Shown one piece after another: positions 23,211-35,874 of a stretch of 64,000 nt of DNA. Both the position numbers and the translations under genes were made by a program. The stretch covers positions 28,802,673-28,866,672 of the forward strand of contig OZ037766.1 in NCBI GenBank assembly GCA_964035545.1, in the 5' to 3' direction. Under the pieces are notes generated by a model. It was not told the origin of the DNA and ran no database searches. It worked only from the letters and a program-made list of their open reading frames with translations. This stretch comes from Bugula neritina. Taxonomy: Eukaryota > Bryozoa > Gymnolaemata > Cheilostomatida > Bugulidae. Each line of letters starts with the position of its first letter. The stretch's first letter is position 1.

Positions 23211-23600
23211 CAGGGGTGTCCAATCTTTTCAGAGCAAGGTCTACTGAAATGGAATATTCCCGTGGTGAAGGCCACATTGTAAAAATTAGCTTGATCTGGG
23301 GGTTCATGGTATAATTAGCATAATTTAAGTTGCTTTTTCCAATTTCCTATGAGTCATGACATCAATGATAACTGTCTCATATCAATGTCAATGATGTCCC
23401 ACTAACTACATGCATGCTGCATGTTTTGTAGCATTTATATAAGTAAGACATTTAAAAGGTAATTTTTCCACTCTAGTTCATATATATATATATGTGTGAA
23501 AACTGATTTTATTTGTTAAATTTCATGCCTTTGAAGGCCACATAAATGTAGGCTGGGAGTCCATCTGGCCCTGCATGAGGCCGCCTGTTGGACAGCCCTG
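23211..23600. mobile_element. hAT-like MITE upstream of gene 3
   Basis: It begins CAGGGGTGTCCAATC and ends GGACAGCCCTG, homologous over its length to 16296-16651 and 35875-36181. The right flank TACTAGAC is kept, while the left flank (GTCTAAGC) differs from the other copies. The preceding 22311-23210 is spacer homologous to the flanks of genes 2 and 4. Confidence 0.7.
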
Positions 23601-23888
23601 TACTAGACAGCCTTGTATTAGACTAATGATTGTTGCAAATCCAATCAGTCAATAAGTTGCTAACAATTATACTTCAATGGAGGGCTGTAATGCTAAAACA
23701 TAATTTAGCTTTCAAATTTGATAAAAATAAAAAGATACATTGTAGTCTTCAAAAGCTAAAACAGCACGAAAACTAGTGACAATAAGAAGTATTGTATATA
23801 CTAATATAAAAGAAGACTTATTCTAACTTTATTAACAAACTGAATAGAGTAGAGAGATTAATTACACATGGACTAGCTGCAGCTAATA

Positions 23889-23940
23889 GATGTGACTTGA
23901 TCATTGGCTCCTTGTAAATATAAAAGTTGTATCAATTCTG
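23889..23940 (+). promoter_or_regulatory. Core promoter of collagen gene 3
   Basis: TGTGACTTGATCATTGGCTC and TATAAAA at 23919-23925 are intact 157 bp before the ATG, although the gene behind is truncated. Confidence 0.6.
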
Positions 23941-24081
23941 TTTATAGTCATAACAAGGTAGACATCGGCTGATAGATGCTATCAAAGAAGACTCTAAGAA
24001 TAAAGTAAATTAGAAAGTTTTAAAGTGTTCATAATTGTGCTTTGATTTTATAAAAGTTTTGTTAAAAGAACACCATAAAAA

Positions 24082-24749
24082 ATGCATGTTCCAGTAGTAA
24101 CTTTGGTCACACTCTGTTCTCTGATTGGATACTCAGCTGGTGTTGGAAGTTATGATGTAGAGGCTGTTAGAGAGTTGCTGGCAGAGCTAAAAGAAGAACT
24201 AAAAGAACTGACTGTTACTCTAAGACAACAGAATGAAACACATCAGCAACAAAATACAGTTCTGCAGCAACAGGTTGAAGCTTTACAGCTGAAAGATAAA
24301 GCTGTACTGCAAAAATTAGAGATTCAACAGAAAACTAATGAAGAACTGCAAGCAACAGTTTACTCCTTACTCAAAGCTGTAAGAATTAGAAATATATCAG
24401 CTATAATATTATATATGTAGTTTCTTTCTGTGGTGCATGGAACTTTGCTAAAATACATGCAACTTTAAACGTAGCAAAGAAAAATATTTTTACACATATT
24501 CATTAGCTGTTGGTTCAAATTAAATTCAAAAGCTTTAAAGCTACTGCTGTTTGAGTTTGCTACATATGAAGAGTTGCATACAATAATTTAATTATTGAAT
24601 GTTTGAGACTTGTTAACTGTGCTGGTAGGTTACTCAGTTCAATTAATTTATATTTAAGTTGCTCACTGGGGAATTGCCTAAAGCAGAAAACTTTGGAGAG
24701 ACAGATAAGGGAAAGTTCTCGAGTTTGCTGGAACAGATCTGCATTTTTG
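24082..24749 (+). pseudogene. Truncated short-chain collagen, gene 3 (exons 1-2 only)
   Basis: Exon 1 (24082-24378, signal peptide and coiled coil) and exon 2 (24659-24749) are intact, with normal donor sites and frames. The frame is open and the promoter is present. Intron 2 then runs into its trinucleotide tract and stops at the LTR element at 25394. No collagen or C4-domain exon follows; beyond the element is unrelated sequence (28045-31126). The coiled coil has KEELKEL in place of REELKEEL, one residue short of the tetrad pattern. The gene can at most make a coiled-coil stub, so it is best called a 3'-truncated pseudogene unless spliced to something downstream. Confidence 0.85.
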
Positions 24750-24941
24750 GTGAGCAGTTAACTTGAATTACAAATATAACATAATTCTAACTATGCACTT
24801 TAAAATAACCAAGTTCTAAAAATAGCTACACCTTAAATTGCTTTTTCTGTAGAAAATATGTTTTCCATTGTCGTCATGATACGCTGTAAGCTGACGGATG
24901 TTATGAATTACAATTAAATGTACACCTCTATAGCGTAAGAT

Positions 24942-25116
24942 AAAAAAAGATAACAATCAGAAGGTTTAATGAGTGTTAAAGTAACTACTACTGCAGTATA
25001 GTAGTTACTTTAACAGCAGTAGTAGTAGTGGTAACACTAGTATAGTAGTGATGGTAGTGACGATAGTGGTAGCAGTCACCGACACTCATTAAACAACCTG
25101 CTTGTTATCTTTTTTA
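24942..25116. repeat. Fold-back module in gene 3 intron 2
   Basis: Outer inverted repeats of about 35 bp (AAAAAAGATAACAATCAG... at 24943 and its near complement ending ...TTATCTTTTTT at about 25113) enclose a second hairpin with a perfect 16-bp stem, GTTAAAGTAACTACTA (24975-24990 with 24999-25014). The same module lies at 37749-37922 in gene 4 and, more decayed, at 52310-52483 in gene 5, always just before the trinucleotide tract. Confidence 0.75.
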
Positions 25117-25122
25117 TTTACA

Positions 25123-25393
25123 TGCTATCACTACCACCACTACTACTACTACCATCACTAATAATGCTACTACTGCTACTACTACTATATACTACCACTA
25201 CTGCTACTGCTACTGCTACTACTACTGCTACTACTACTATTGCCACTACTACTACTGCTACTACTAGTACTGCTACTACTACTACTACTGCTACTACTAC
25301 TACTGCTACTACTAGTACTGCTATTGCTACTACTACTATTACTACTACTGCTACTGCTACTACTGCTACTACTAGTACTGCTACTGCTACTAC
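25123..25393. repeat. ACT/GCT trinucleotide tract, gene 3 intron 2
   Basis: Triplet repeats (ACT, GCT, ACC) run directly into the 5' LTR of the element at 25394. They mark the last part of gene 3 that survives. Confidence 0.92.
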
Positions 25394-25845
25394 TGTAAGA
25401 TGATCTGATGTTGACAAGCTACAAGCTAGCAAGTACTAAAGCTACTGACAAGTGATAGCCGAAGGAAAGCCAACAAGGAACACTCTGGAGCTAGAGCTTA
25501 GCCTGGTAGGTTAACACTACATGGCGCAGTCGGCAGGATATTGAGGAGACAAGAGTTACAAAAGAGAGAAGTGTGTTGTTTGGAGTTCACTAGACTTCAG
25601 AGGTTTATATTTGGAAAAAAGAGTTGAGAAAGGTGGTGAGTGTTGACTTTTGAGCAATTTATAAAGAATACTAATAGATTCAGAATAAGAGTGACTGCGA
25701 AAGGAACTGAGAATTAAACTTTGAGAGACACGGATGCCCAGAGATTGAAACTGAGAGTACAGTGCATAATCACGAGATAGCTGCTTAAAATTAAATTGTT
25801 TTATTTACTCTATTAAAACTGCTCAAGTGTAGTATGGCTCATTAA

Positions 25846-27207
25846 GACATCAAATTAGACCTTAATGCTTTTCCTAAATTAAAGTTGGATGAAAGCAACA
25901 TAACCAAATCTTGGAACTCATGGCTCATTCAATTTAAATTGATTATAGAAGTTACTTCCCTTAATGCAGGGTTTGAAGTAGTAGGGGATGAACAGGTTAG
26001 CAGATTTAGAGGTAGGAGAAAGCTTTTAGCTCTGTTAGGAGCTGTAGGATCAGAAGGTCTTGATACTTTACAGTCATTAGGTTTTGATTTGAATAATAAC
26101 TCTGATGATGGATATGAGTTAGCCTTAGACTTACTGCAATCTCACTATGATAGAGATGATACATTTTATGTGAAAACCATGAAGTTTGTCACTGTGACCC
26201 AAGCTTGTGGAGAAAACGAAATTGATTATTTGCTAAGAGTTGAGAAGCTAAGTAGAGCAATAAACTTTGGCAATAATGATGATGTTAGAATGGGATTTGC
26301 AGTTGCACTAGCAGTTAATGGTCTAAGAAATGCAGGATTACGTAGACATTTGTTGCAGCATGCTAACCTAAGCTGGGAACAGCTGAAAAGAAAAAGTCGT
26401 GCTGCACATTTAAGTAAACTTACTGAGGATGCTTTAAATGCAATAAACAATGAATGCATAGATGAACAGTCAATTGGTAGACTCACATATTCTTACCAAG
26501 CTAATGGTAACTCAGAACATTGTAAGAAAAGAGATAAAGTCCTACATAGATCTAATTATGATAAGATAACTTCTATCAATAGAGACAACTCTTTTTCAAA
26601 GAAAAAGGAGGCATGTAATTCATATCAACATTGTAGTTATAAATCGCAAAATGCTTACAAAAGTCATGGTAGATGCTTTAGATGTGACCGTACAGGACAT
26701 TATGTGAGAAACTGCCCTAAAACCCGTTGCTACATGTGCAAGGAATTCGGCCACATTGCTCAAGATTGTTCTGATAACGAAAGATACCATCACAAAAAGA
26801 GATATGTGGAACAAAGAGAAAACAGGATCGGAGTTATGGACTCCTTAAAATCAGTGAAGTTTTCTAAAAAGAGTGATGTGACTTATAATCACAATGTCAG
26901 TCCTAAAATAACAAGGACTTTACTAGTTAGTGGTAGGCGTGTAGAATTCTTGCTAGATACTGGGTCTGAGGTTTCTACACTTACTGAGGCGACTGCAGAA
27001 AAGTTGAACATTAAATTAAAGGAACCAGATAAGCATATTACAGGTGTTGATAAGTCTTTGGTGAATGTGCTAGGCAGAGCTAAGGTTTGCATTGGCGACT
27101 TCAACAGATTTGTGGATACCAAGATTTATGTATTGGCAAACTCTACTGAAAATTTGCTTGGTATAGCTGATATTACTAGGTTAAAATTGCTGGATCTGCA
27201 ATGTTGA
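25846..27207 (+). CDS. Gag-aspartic protease of the LTR element, stop at codon 4
   Basis: The frame is open from 25846 to the TGA at 27205-27207. The natural ATG (25834-25836) is in frame but is followed after two codons by TAA (25843-25845), so this copy is probably defective unless the stop is read through or a non-ATG start is used. A helical capsid-like region comes first, then two CCHC knuckles, CFRCDRTGHYVRNC (26674-26715) and CYMCKEFGHIAQDC (26728-26769), then a retropepsin-type active site LLDTGSEVS (Asp codon at 26956-26958). The frame stops shortly after the protease. Zinc knuckles bind RNA and the protease processes the polyprotein in such elements. Confidence 0.85.
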   Translation, partial: DIKLDLNAFPKLKLDESNITKSWNSWLIQFKLIIEVTSLNAGFEVVGDEQVSRFRGRRKLLALLGAVGSEGLDTLQSLGFDLNNNSDDGYELALDLLQSHYDRDDTFYVKTMKFVTVTQACGENEIDYLLRVEKLSRAINFGNNDDVRMGFAVALAVNGLRNAGLRRHLLQHANLSWEQLKRKSRAAHLSKLTEDALNAINNECIDEQSIGRLTYSYQANGNSEHCKKRDKVLHRSNYDKITSINRDNSFSKKKEACNSYQHCSYKSQNAYKSHGRCFRCDRTGHYVRNCPKTRCYMCKEFGHIAQDCSDNERYHHKKRYVEQRENRIGVMDSLKSVKFSKKSDVTYNHNVSPKITRTLLVSGRRVEFLLDTGSEVSTLTEATAEKLNIKLKEPDKHITGVDKSLVNVLGRAKVCIGDFNRFVDTKIYVLANSTENLLGIADITRLKLLDLQC

Positions 27208-27321
27208 TATAAAATGATACATGTGTGTTGTAGATATGGAAAAGTGTATTGATGTTCACTGTAATGATATAAACACATTATTGCAGTGGAATACTATTGA
27301 ATGACAGGCAGAAGCAGTTAC

Positions 27322-27660
27322 CAACAATGTTGTCTGCTCCCGTGAGTTTAACTCATGGAAGACTCTGTAAGCCGACGAGAGAAGTCAGTTGTGACCCTCG
27401 CTGTTGCTTCACGGGGTGTGAGCCGAGTGTAGTCTATATGCAGACCCTCGACATCTCACTTTCAGATAATATGATAAATGTGAGGTTTGACCTCAGTACT
27501 GACATGACATCATCAACATTGCCACTAATGTTGTCTGCTCCTGTGAGTTCCTTAGTTTAACTCATAGAAGACTCTGCAAGCTAGCAAGAGAAGTCAGCCT
27601 TGACCCTTGCTGCTACTTCACTTGCAGATACTATGATAAATGTCAAATTTGGCATTGTTC
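27322..27660. repeat. Two imperfect direct repeats in the element's 3' region
   Basis: Two diverged copies about 200 bp apart share GTTGTCTGCTCC, AACTCAT.GAAGACTCTG and TATGATAAATGT. They fill part of the non-coding interval where pol would normally be and look like remnants of element rearrangement. Confidence 0.6.
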
Positions 27661-28044
27661 TTCCCAACAGTGCTAGCATTGCGAGGAGGTGGGATTCGAC
27701 ATCTAGGACTGAGCCACTTTGAACCACTTCATAATAAGTTTAAGTATTCAAGGGCATTAGTTGAAAGCTAGTTTTGTTTGAATTGATTGCACTTCTCTTT
27801 TAAAAGAAAAGGGCATGTGGAATTATTAGCATCATGATGATGATAATATAGATATGTGTTCTGGTATTCTGAAAATGTGCTCTTGTGCCCTGCTTCTCTT
27901 TTGTAAGGAGGGAGCATGTAAGATGATCTGATGTTGACAAGCTACAAGCTAGCAAGTACTAAAGCTACTGACAAGTGATAGCCGAAGGAAAGCCAACAAG
28001 GAACACTCTGGAGCTAGAGCTTAGCCTGGTAGGTTAACACTACA

Positions 28045-28969
28045 GTTATGAATGCTTTACAGTTTTAAAAAGTTTAAATTTTTTTTAAATATACTTTACT
28101 CTTGGAAATATTGTGAATTTGAGTTGGTATGTTGTTAGAAAAAACATTTAAATTTGAATTTGAATTTAATAACTAAAATAAGAATTACAACTATGCTGAA
28201 AAGATTTTTATATTATTTAATTAATGTTGTGTATGTATTTTATAGTTTCCATTATATAAAGTTAGATTTTGCTGCTTTCCTTTTGTTGAATGTAAAAACG
28301 TTTGGTTTGTGCATAATTTAGAATAAGCGGTAGCCTACTTGTTTAAATGTAGTAGCGTATAGTACTAATATAATATGGAATGTTAGAATGTTCGTAGAAT
28401 GTGGAAACAACTCCTTGTTATAAATTGCGTATCAGAGACATAAAAAGGGTTCAAAGTTGGCTGTTTGAATGTGCCATCTTAGTAGAGGGGGGGGGGGGGT
28501 GAAAAGGTGCTAGGATGAAAAGCTAAGCTGGTGGAGCACGTGAATACTAACCTTTGTTGCTAACGAAGCCAACATTCTGCTGGTTTCAAATATGCAAGTA
28601 ACTTTTATTTCTGGGGAAGGGGAGATGCCGGTTTTTGCTCTAAAGTGATAGATAGCAATTCGATAAACTTTGTAAAATAATTGTTTATGAAAATTCTCAA
28701 AAGTAGAGCTGGAAGCATTTTCATGGTAATTTGTTAAAATTGAGCAACGTTGAGTGGCAGTGGAGTATAAATCTTATCAATGATTTGGTGTGCTGGCTGT
28801 CACTTTGTTTGGTTAAAAGGATTGTCAAATTATACTCTATAGTCCAGAGTTACGATCTCATGTGAGTGTGGGTAAATGTGTCGTGACTCTTCCTAATTGA
28901 TACGAGTTTATAGCTGAAGCTGGTTAGGTATTTTTGTAATGTTTTATCTGTGTTAGCATGTTTCATCCA

Positions 28970-28971
<2 letters not shown>
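28045..28971. other. Non-collagen spacer after the gag-protease element
   Basis: This sequence shows no similarity to any collagen-gene spacer. It includes a run of 13 G at 28487-28499. A segment near 28396 (ATGTGGAAACAACTCC) recurs diverged near 30779 beyond the CA block, so the CA block may lie inside an older repeat. No gene seen. Confidence 0.6.
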
Positions 28972-29001
<30 letters not shown>

Positions 29002-29447
29002 ACGCAAACGCACATACTAACACACGCACACTAACACACGCACACTAACACACGCACTCATGTACACACACACTCACACTTACACACACATTCACGTACA
29101 CACTTATGCACACATGCACACACACACACACACTTTAACACACACACGCACTTTAACACACACACACACGCACACACACACCCACGTACGCACGCACGCA
29201 TACACACACGCACTCACACACACACTCACACACACACACTTTAACACACACACGCACGCACTCACACACGCACGCACTCACGCACGCACTCACACACACA
29301 CACACTCACGCACATACTTATGCACACATGCACACACACACACACGTACATGCAAATGTACATACTAACACATGCACACTAACACACGCACACATGTACA
29401 CACGCACTCACACTTACACACACTCACGCAAACACTTATGCACACAT

Positions 29448-29481
<34 letters not shown>

Positions 29482-30158
29482 TAACACACACAGGCACACA
29501 CGCACGCACACACACACACGCACTCACACACACACACACACTTTAACACACACACACGCATGCACGCACTCACACATGCATACACACTCACAAACACATA
29601 CACACTCACACACACTCACACACACACACACACTTTAACACACACACACGCATGCACGCACTCACACATGCATACACACTCACAAACACATACACACTCA
29701 CACACACTCACACACACACACTCACAGTTGCACACACACTCACGTACACACTTATGCACACATGCACACACACACACACACACTTTAACACACACACTTT
29801 AACACACACACACACGCACACACACACACTCACATACGCACGCACACACACACGCACTCACACACACACTTATGCACACATGCACACACACACACACACT
29901 TTAACACACACACGCACGCACACATACACACTCACGTACGCACGCACGCACTCACGCACGCACCCACACACGCACACACACACTCACACACACACTCACA
30001 TACACACACACGCTTTAACACACACGCACGCACGCACTCACACACACACTCACACACACACACTCACGCACACACTTATGCACACATGCACTCACACACA
30101 CACACTTTAACACACACACACACGCACGTACGCACTCACACACTCACACACACACACA

Positions 30159-30244
<86 letters not shown>

Positions 30245-30331
30245 ACGCATACACACTCACACACACTCACACACACACACACACACTCACACACTCACAC
30301 ACTCACACACTCACACACTCACACACACACA
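28972..30331. repeat. 1.36-kb CA-rich satellite-like block
   Basis: Mostly alternating purine-pyrimidine (CA)n, with recurring variants CTTTAACACAC, CTTATGCACACATGCAC and GCACGCACG. There is a clear 92-bp exact tandem duplication (units starting 29541 and 29633). A pure CA run of about 70 bp lies near 30168-30238. All His/Thr frames across it are artefacts. 30332-31126 is AT-rich spacer with no gene seen. Confidence 0.95.
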
Positions 30332-32509
30332 ACTAAAACATGCTAATGGAAATAAAATATTAGATATGAATGCCTCTCAAGCTTTGAACTATCAGTTTTA
30401 TTAACTGGGAAGACAGTGCTGGACTACAGTAACTTACACACCTACATGGGCTGATAACTCTTGTCTGTAAAGTTCAACTTGACAATCTTGTCATACAGAA
30501 TAGTTACAGTCTGCACATCAAAATACTGGTAAAATTTATATCATAACTGCTGCTGCAACATTGCTCAATACAAACAAATTATCATAAAATGCCACAGGAT
30601 CTAACTTAAATAATTTACAAAAAACAATTTTTTACAGAATTGATTGAAATACTGATATGTGTGCTACTTTTTAAATGTTTATAATTTTCGGGGCAAATTT
30701 GTTAGCATATTTTCTGCTTTATGTGATGAACAACTTTGATTTTTTGATTAGTTTGCTCCTGATAATTAGTTTGTAGGATGTGGAAGCAACTCCATGTTAT
30801 AAATTCAGTATCCGGGACATGAAAAATATGTACTGCTACCTTTTAAATGCTTCTAGGGTGTAGTCACTGTTTAGTGGTTAGAAAATTGGTGTAACATGAC
30901 ATGTGCTGGCTATATATATATAAAGAGTTCAGCTCCCCTCCCTCCCGCAAGACCAGTGAGACAATGCCAAGAATTTAGTATCTGGTCATTTTTGCTCCTG
31001 TGTTCTGCTATAGATTATTTCAAACCAGGTTATATTAGCAGGGAGAAACCTATTAAGTTAATTTCTCACTTGCAAACTTGACTTTTTAAAATGCATTCTC
31101 ACAATAGCCTTCATTTAAAGCAAACTGTGGGTTAAAAGTTCAGCTTTGATTTGATAAATTTCAGTTTTAAAAGTATCTTTTTAAGATATATTCAGCCTAG
31201 CTTTTACATGCAGCTAGAGTTGTTGATTGTATTTTGTAAATTGTTATTTACCTTGTCATCTGCAGGTTATTTTCTTAAAGAAAAACTTTTAAATTTTAAT
31301 TCTATTTAATTTTTTAAACAATTAAAGTTTACTGAAATCAAACATTAATACACTAAAGCTAAATATAGATCACATTTAAGAGCATTTAGTTATGCATGTG
31401 TAGAACTTTATAGCAATTGGTATAGATATATATACTACATTGAGTTTAATTGCAATAAATTATATCTGCACTGTAAGAATTGGTATTGTGTTGGCAAGAA
31501 TGATTATCAGTTTAAAGTAACCTGAAAATTATTGCAAGAATAATTGATATTAGCTTGTTATGCAAAAATTGGTATTGGTAATGCATCAATAAAAATTTAT
31601 ATTTGAAAAAGTGGTAATAGCATTGAAAAATTGGTATTAGTATTGCAAGAGTTAGTACTTGTAACGCAATAACAAATTGCAAGATTTGATATTAGTATAT
31701 TGCAAGAACAAATATTTATCTTACAAGAATTGGTATTTAATTAAACACACTTGTAGAATTATATCAATAATGTTAGTAGAAAGTAGAACAAGTATAGTAA
31801 GTTATCATATATATTGCTTGCCAGGTAACTCTTTGGCATTTATACTGTTGAGTTATAATGTTGTCCCTTTAAGTAAAACTGCTGAGCGAGTAAACCAAAT
31901 GCATGGTGCATGGTTTCTTATTTCATCGGTCCTCCAGATCCACTTTCAGAGTGGTTTCTTTTAGAGTTTTATCTTGGCATATTTTCTGCATGACGTCATA
32001 TCTTTGCCAAACTATGCATGTCACTGCAAGCGTTTCTTATAGAAACTTATTTATAGTTACTATGGTAACTCTGGACTTAAACTATGCATGTGGGTTTTAA
32101 CGTATACAAGGGCAATATGTGGCTGTTGCAGAGGGTATATCATATAGTTCAACATATTTTTTCAATTTCAAAATCACATTTCATAAGTACTAATTTATTT
32201 ATTTTATTTGCTTTAATTTTTAGCTATAATAAAATTGCTTTGTGTCATAATAATTTCTACATGGTAGTTACTTATAGTAGTAGAAAGCCAACAAAAAAAT
32301 AGTTATTCTTTACTTTTACAGTTTTTGACAATTTTAGCAGCTTGACCAATTTTTTTTTTAATAATAAACTAAACTACTCATAGTAAATACTATAATGGTA
32401 AAGTTATTATATTACATACTAAACCTAAAGAATGCTTTTCATCGCAGCAAGTGCAGATAAATCTTATTTATTTTTGTTTTAAAACATATTATAATTAGAG
32501 TAATAAACA

Positions 32510-32815
<306 letters not shown>

Positions 32816-34507
32816 GTGCAAATTTCTGCTTTGTATTTCTCCTCAAATAGCATAGCTGAACTACCTTATATGACAAACTTCACCATTACATTTAATAGTT
32901 ATGATATGAATCACATTGATTTATGTGCTAGCACAATAATAATATTTACTCACTGATAAAATAAGAATAATATATATTACTTTATAAGAGGTTGTGCTCC
33001 CGCCACTTATACCCTAATAGAAAGGGACAAAATTTCAACAAATCAGATTAAATAATGTATGTAACTGTATTATATAGAGAGATATGGCTTGGCAGTTAGC
33101 ATGCGGCATGCTGCTTTTTGCTTGAACTTTTATTGGACAATTTGTTGATCATAGCTTTTGCATTTCTTCTGCTATACCTACTAGCTAATGACCATATAGA
33201 ATGTTGGTGTATTATTTGGTGTAACCTGTAATAATTCTATCTGTATTATCAAATTTACTCATCAATTTACTGCTCTATTGTATGTTCTATTGCTTATTGT
33301 TGTTGCTAATTATACTTTGTTTTACTTACTATTGTACTTACTATTGCATTTACTGTTATATTGGGTCACTACTGGTTAAGTTTTCACAGTTGTACATCAT
33401 TTGATTATATTTTTGGTGGGCATTAAAAGTCTTCATTATGGTATATTTATTATACATACTTTGGTTTGTGTTATTCAATAAAATGTTTTCTAACATGAGT
33501 TGAAGTTTCTTTATTGGCAGTCCAACACTGCGCCAAACAGCTGAAATTAGTCACAGTTTAGTTGCTGTTTGAATGTCAGCAAACAAAAGGTATTTAGAGC
33601 AAAATAATATAGCAACATAAGGAAAGTCAGAGATCAATAATCCATTCTCACTCAGGGAGAGACAAGCGTCTGTCAGAGTTGACAAAGTATGGCATCTTCA
33701 GTGCTGGTGTCTTGCATATCTGGTCATAAGTCTTTTGACATTGTTTTCTGAGTAGAATGTCTGCTCAGCATGAAAGCTTTGCCTTCATTCAACATGGTAG
33801 TAAGAAAGTGTAGTGGACTGGTTGGGATTTATAATATATGGAAGTCCTTGACATCTTGCTTCAAGAAATATTTAAACTTTGAATATAAGGTCAACGTTTA
33901 ACTAAAATAACTAGTTTGTATTTAGGTTTCAATCAAAAGCTTGTATTTAATGCACCTTTGCATTGAAGGCAACTGAGCTATTGTTTAGGTAAACTTAAAA
34001 TTAACTGAAGTTTATAACATAATAACAATTGCTTTAATATATATACAACTACTGCATATAAAGGTCAACTATATATAAACATTGAAAAACAGCTGAAGAA
34101 TCAAATTGAATAATGCTTTTCTATTATTTCATTCAAACACTGCTTTAAAATGAAATATAGCTATATCATGAGCTAATTTATTGCTGCTGAATTATATGTG
34201 CACACAAGATAAGCATAACTTTGCTATTCTGATATTTAAAGACCATCAACAATATTATGTTGCTATAAGTTAAAGAAAAATTATACAGAGTTTTAACAAG
34301 CTGTGTTATATCTGTCAATTACAATGCAGAAGAGATAGCTTTACGGAGTGACCAAAGCAACATAAGTTCTCTATAGTAAGTATAAATAATTTCCTATATA
34401 ACTGTTTGTTTTATACAGTAAAATGTTGAGAAGAAATTTTATATGATTAATTCTTTAAATCTTAAAACTAAAGACATAATTTTACTAGACATACAGTTTA
34501 TTCAAGG

Positions 34508-34650
34508 AGCAATTATGACTGGGTGCTTTCCTAACATCACCAGTGGCCTTTACTGGGATTCCAACCCATGTGACTTACTATTTACTAAACCAAGATCTAG
34601 ATCATCTGTAGATCATGGCTGCTGCATAGTTTTTTGCTTATATATATAGT
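34508..34650 (-). mobile_element. tRNA-derived SINE-like fragment
   Basis: Homologue of 14854-14994. On the minus strand GGGTTGGAATCCC is a good B-box match, preceded by TTGGTTTAGTAA. It lies in the segment missing from duplication copy A. Confidence 0.4.
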
Positions 34651-35874
34651 GGAAGTTTGCTATTAATATATTTTCTATAGCTATATATACACATTTATGA
34701 ATATAATATAATATTTAATTTACATTCAGCAGGCAAGGAAATAAACACAGTATACAGGCAACTTCTGATTTTCATAATGATGAATAAAATATATACAGGC
34801 CATCCAGGAATATCAGTTGACTATATAATAATAATATTAGTCCCACATTATGCTATCTCATAATAATGATATGCTAAAACTTCTATGCTAAACAATTCTA
34901 ACAATGTGCCACCATGCTATATCATAAATGAGAAGGAGTATAGAAAATATTCAACTGTATATTTTGCTTAAGCTGAATATACATAGCTAAGAATTTTTAT
35001 TGACTTCCTTAATTTTGACATGGAAAAGATTGAAAGACATCTAAGGCACGTCAACTCATTGGATGAAAACATTTGATATTAGCTAAACAAGATATTTTTT
35101 CAACTTATGTTATTCTCTGTATATCTACCTTTTGGGTTTATAACAGAAGCAACTTTCAAGCTGATGTATGTACATGTTTATAGTGCAAAACCTTAGAGTT
35201 ATTTGAACGTTTACTACTATAATATTGCTATACTAAATGCATGCATATATATGCAAGTATTTTCTGCCATTAACAATGCCAGTTGAGACTATTGGGAAGA
35301 GCTGTTAGCAAAGAGGTGGCAATGAAGTGCAGTATATTTCCATGATAGAGTATTAGAAAACTGGTTAAGTTAGATTATAATATACTATAGAGAAATCCTA
35401 TAGAAGTAAAGCATACCTAAAATTAGTTTATACATGAGTTAATATGAAAAAGAATAAACTATTTCTTTTATTCTGATGATAAACTTGTACTCAGAACTGA
35501 TGATTGAATCAAATAACACTGAATGTGACTGAATACTGATGATTATTAGTTATTCTATGAGCTGATACATCAGGAAGTTAAGTTCTCTTTTCCAAAATAT
35601 TTGTAGGAACTTCGTCCTTAGACATAAATTGAAGGCAGAGTATAAAACATTGCATAAAAGTGTTTTCAACACTGAGAGGTGTTTTGCTACAATTAAACTT
35701 TGAGTATAACGTACAGATTACTATGGTACACAGTCTAATGTTGAAGATGATAGCTATAGGATTAATGAAGATCCTCAAAATCAAAAAAAGGACACACTAT
35801 CTTCAGTTGCAAAAGTTATAAGTAATTAATATTTGCAATGATGGTCTATTATGCAATATAGCTATAGTTTAGAC

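Larger units (their letters stand above)
25394..28044 (+). mobile_element. Gag-protease-only LTR retrotransposon (TR-GAG-like)
   Basis: Two 128-bp LTRs (25394-25521 and 27917-28044), identical by eye, start TGTAAGATG and end ACACTACA. Directly after the 5' LTR, TGGCGCAGTCGGCAGGAT (25522-25539) is a good primer-binding site for the 3' end of a serine tRNA, the primer used by Mag-type Ty3/gypsy elements. A polypurine tract (AAGGAGGGAG) precedes the 3' LTR. The single frame encodes gag with two zinc knuckles and an aspartic protease; reverse transcriptase and integrase are absent, and 27208-27916 is non-coding. There is no target duplication (flanks CTAC and GTTA), although identical LTRs imply recent activity. 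Confidence 0.92.

Noticed and set aside
28396-28440. Part of the gene 3 downstream region
   Set aside because: No similarity to intron 2 or later exons of any collagen copy was found in 28045-31126, so it was not assigned to gene 3.
29060-30346. Series of His/Thr-rich open frames
   Set aside because: Translations of the CA-repeat block.
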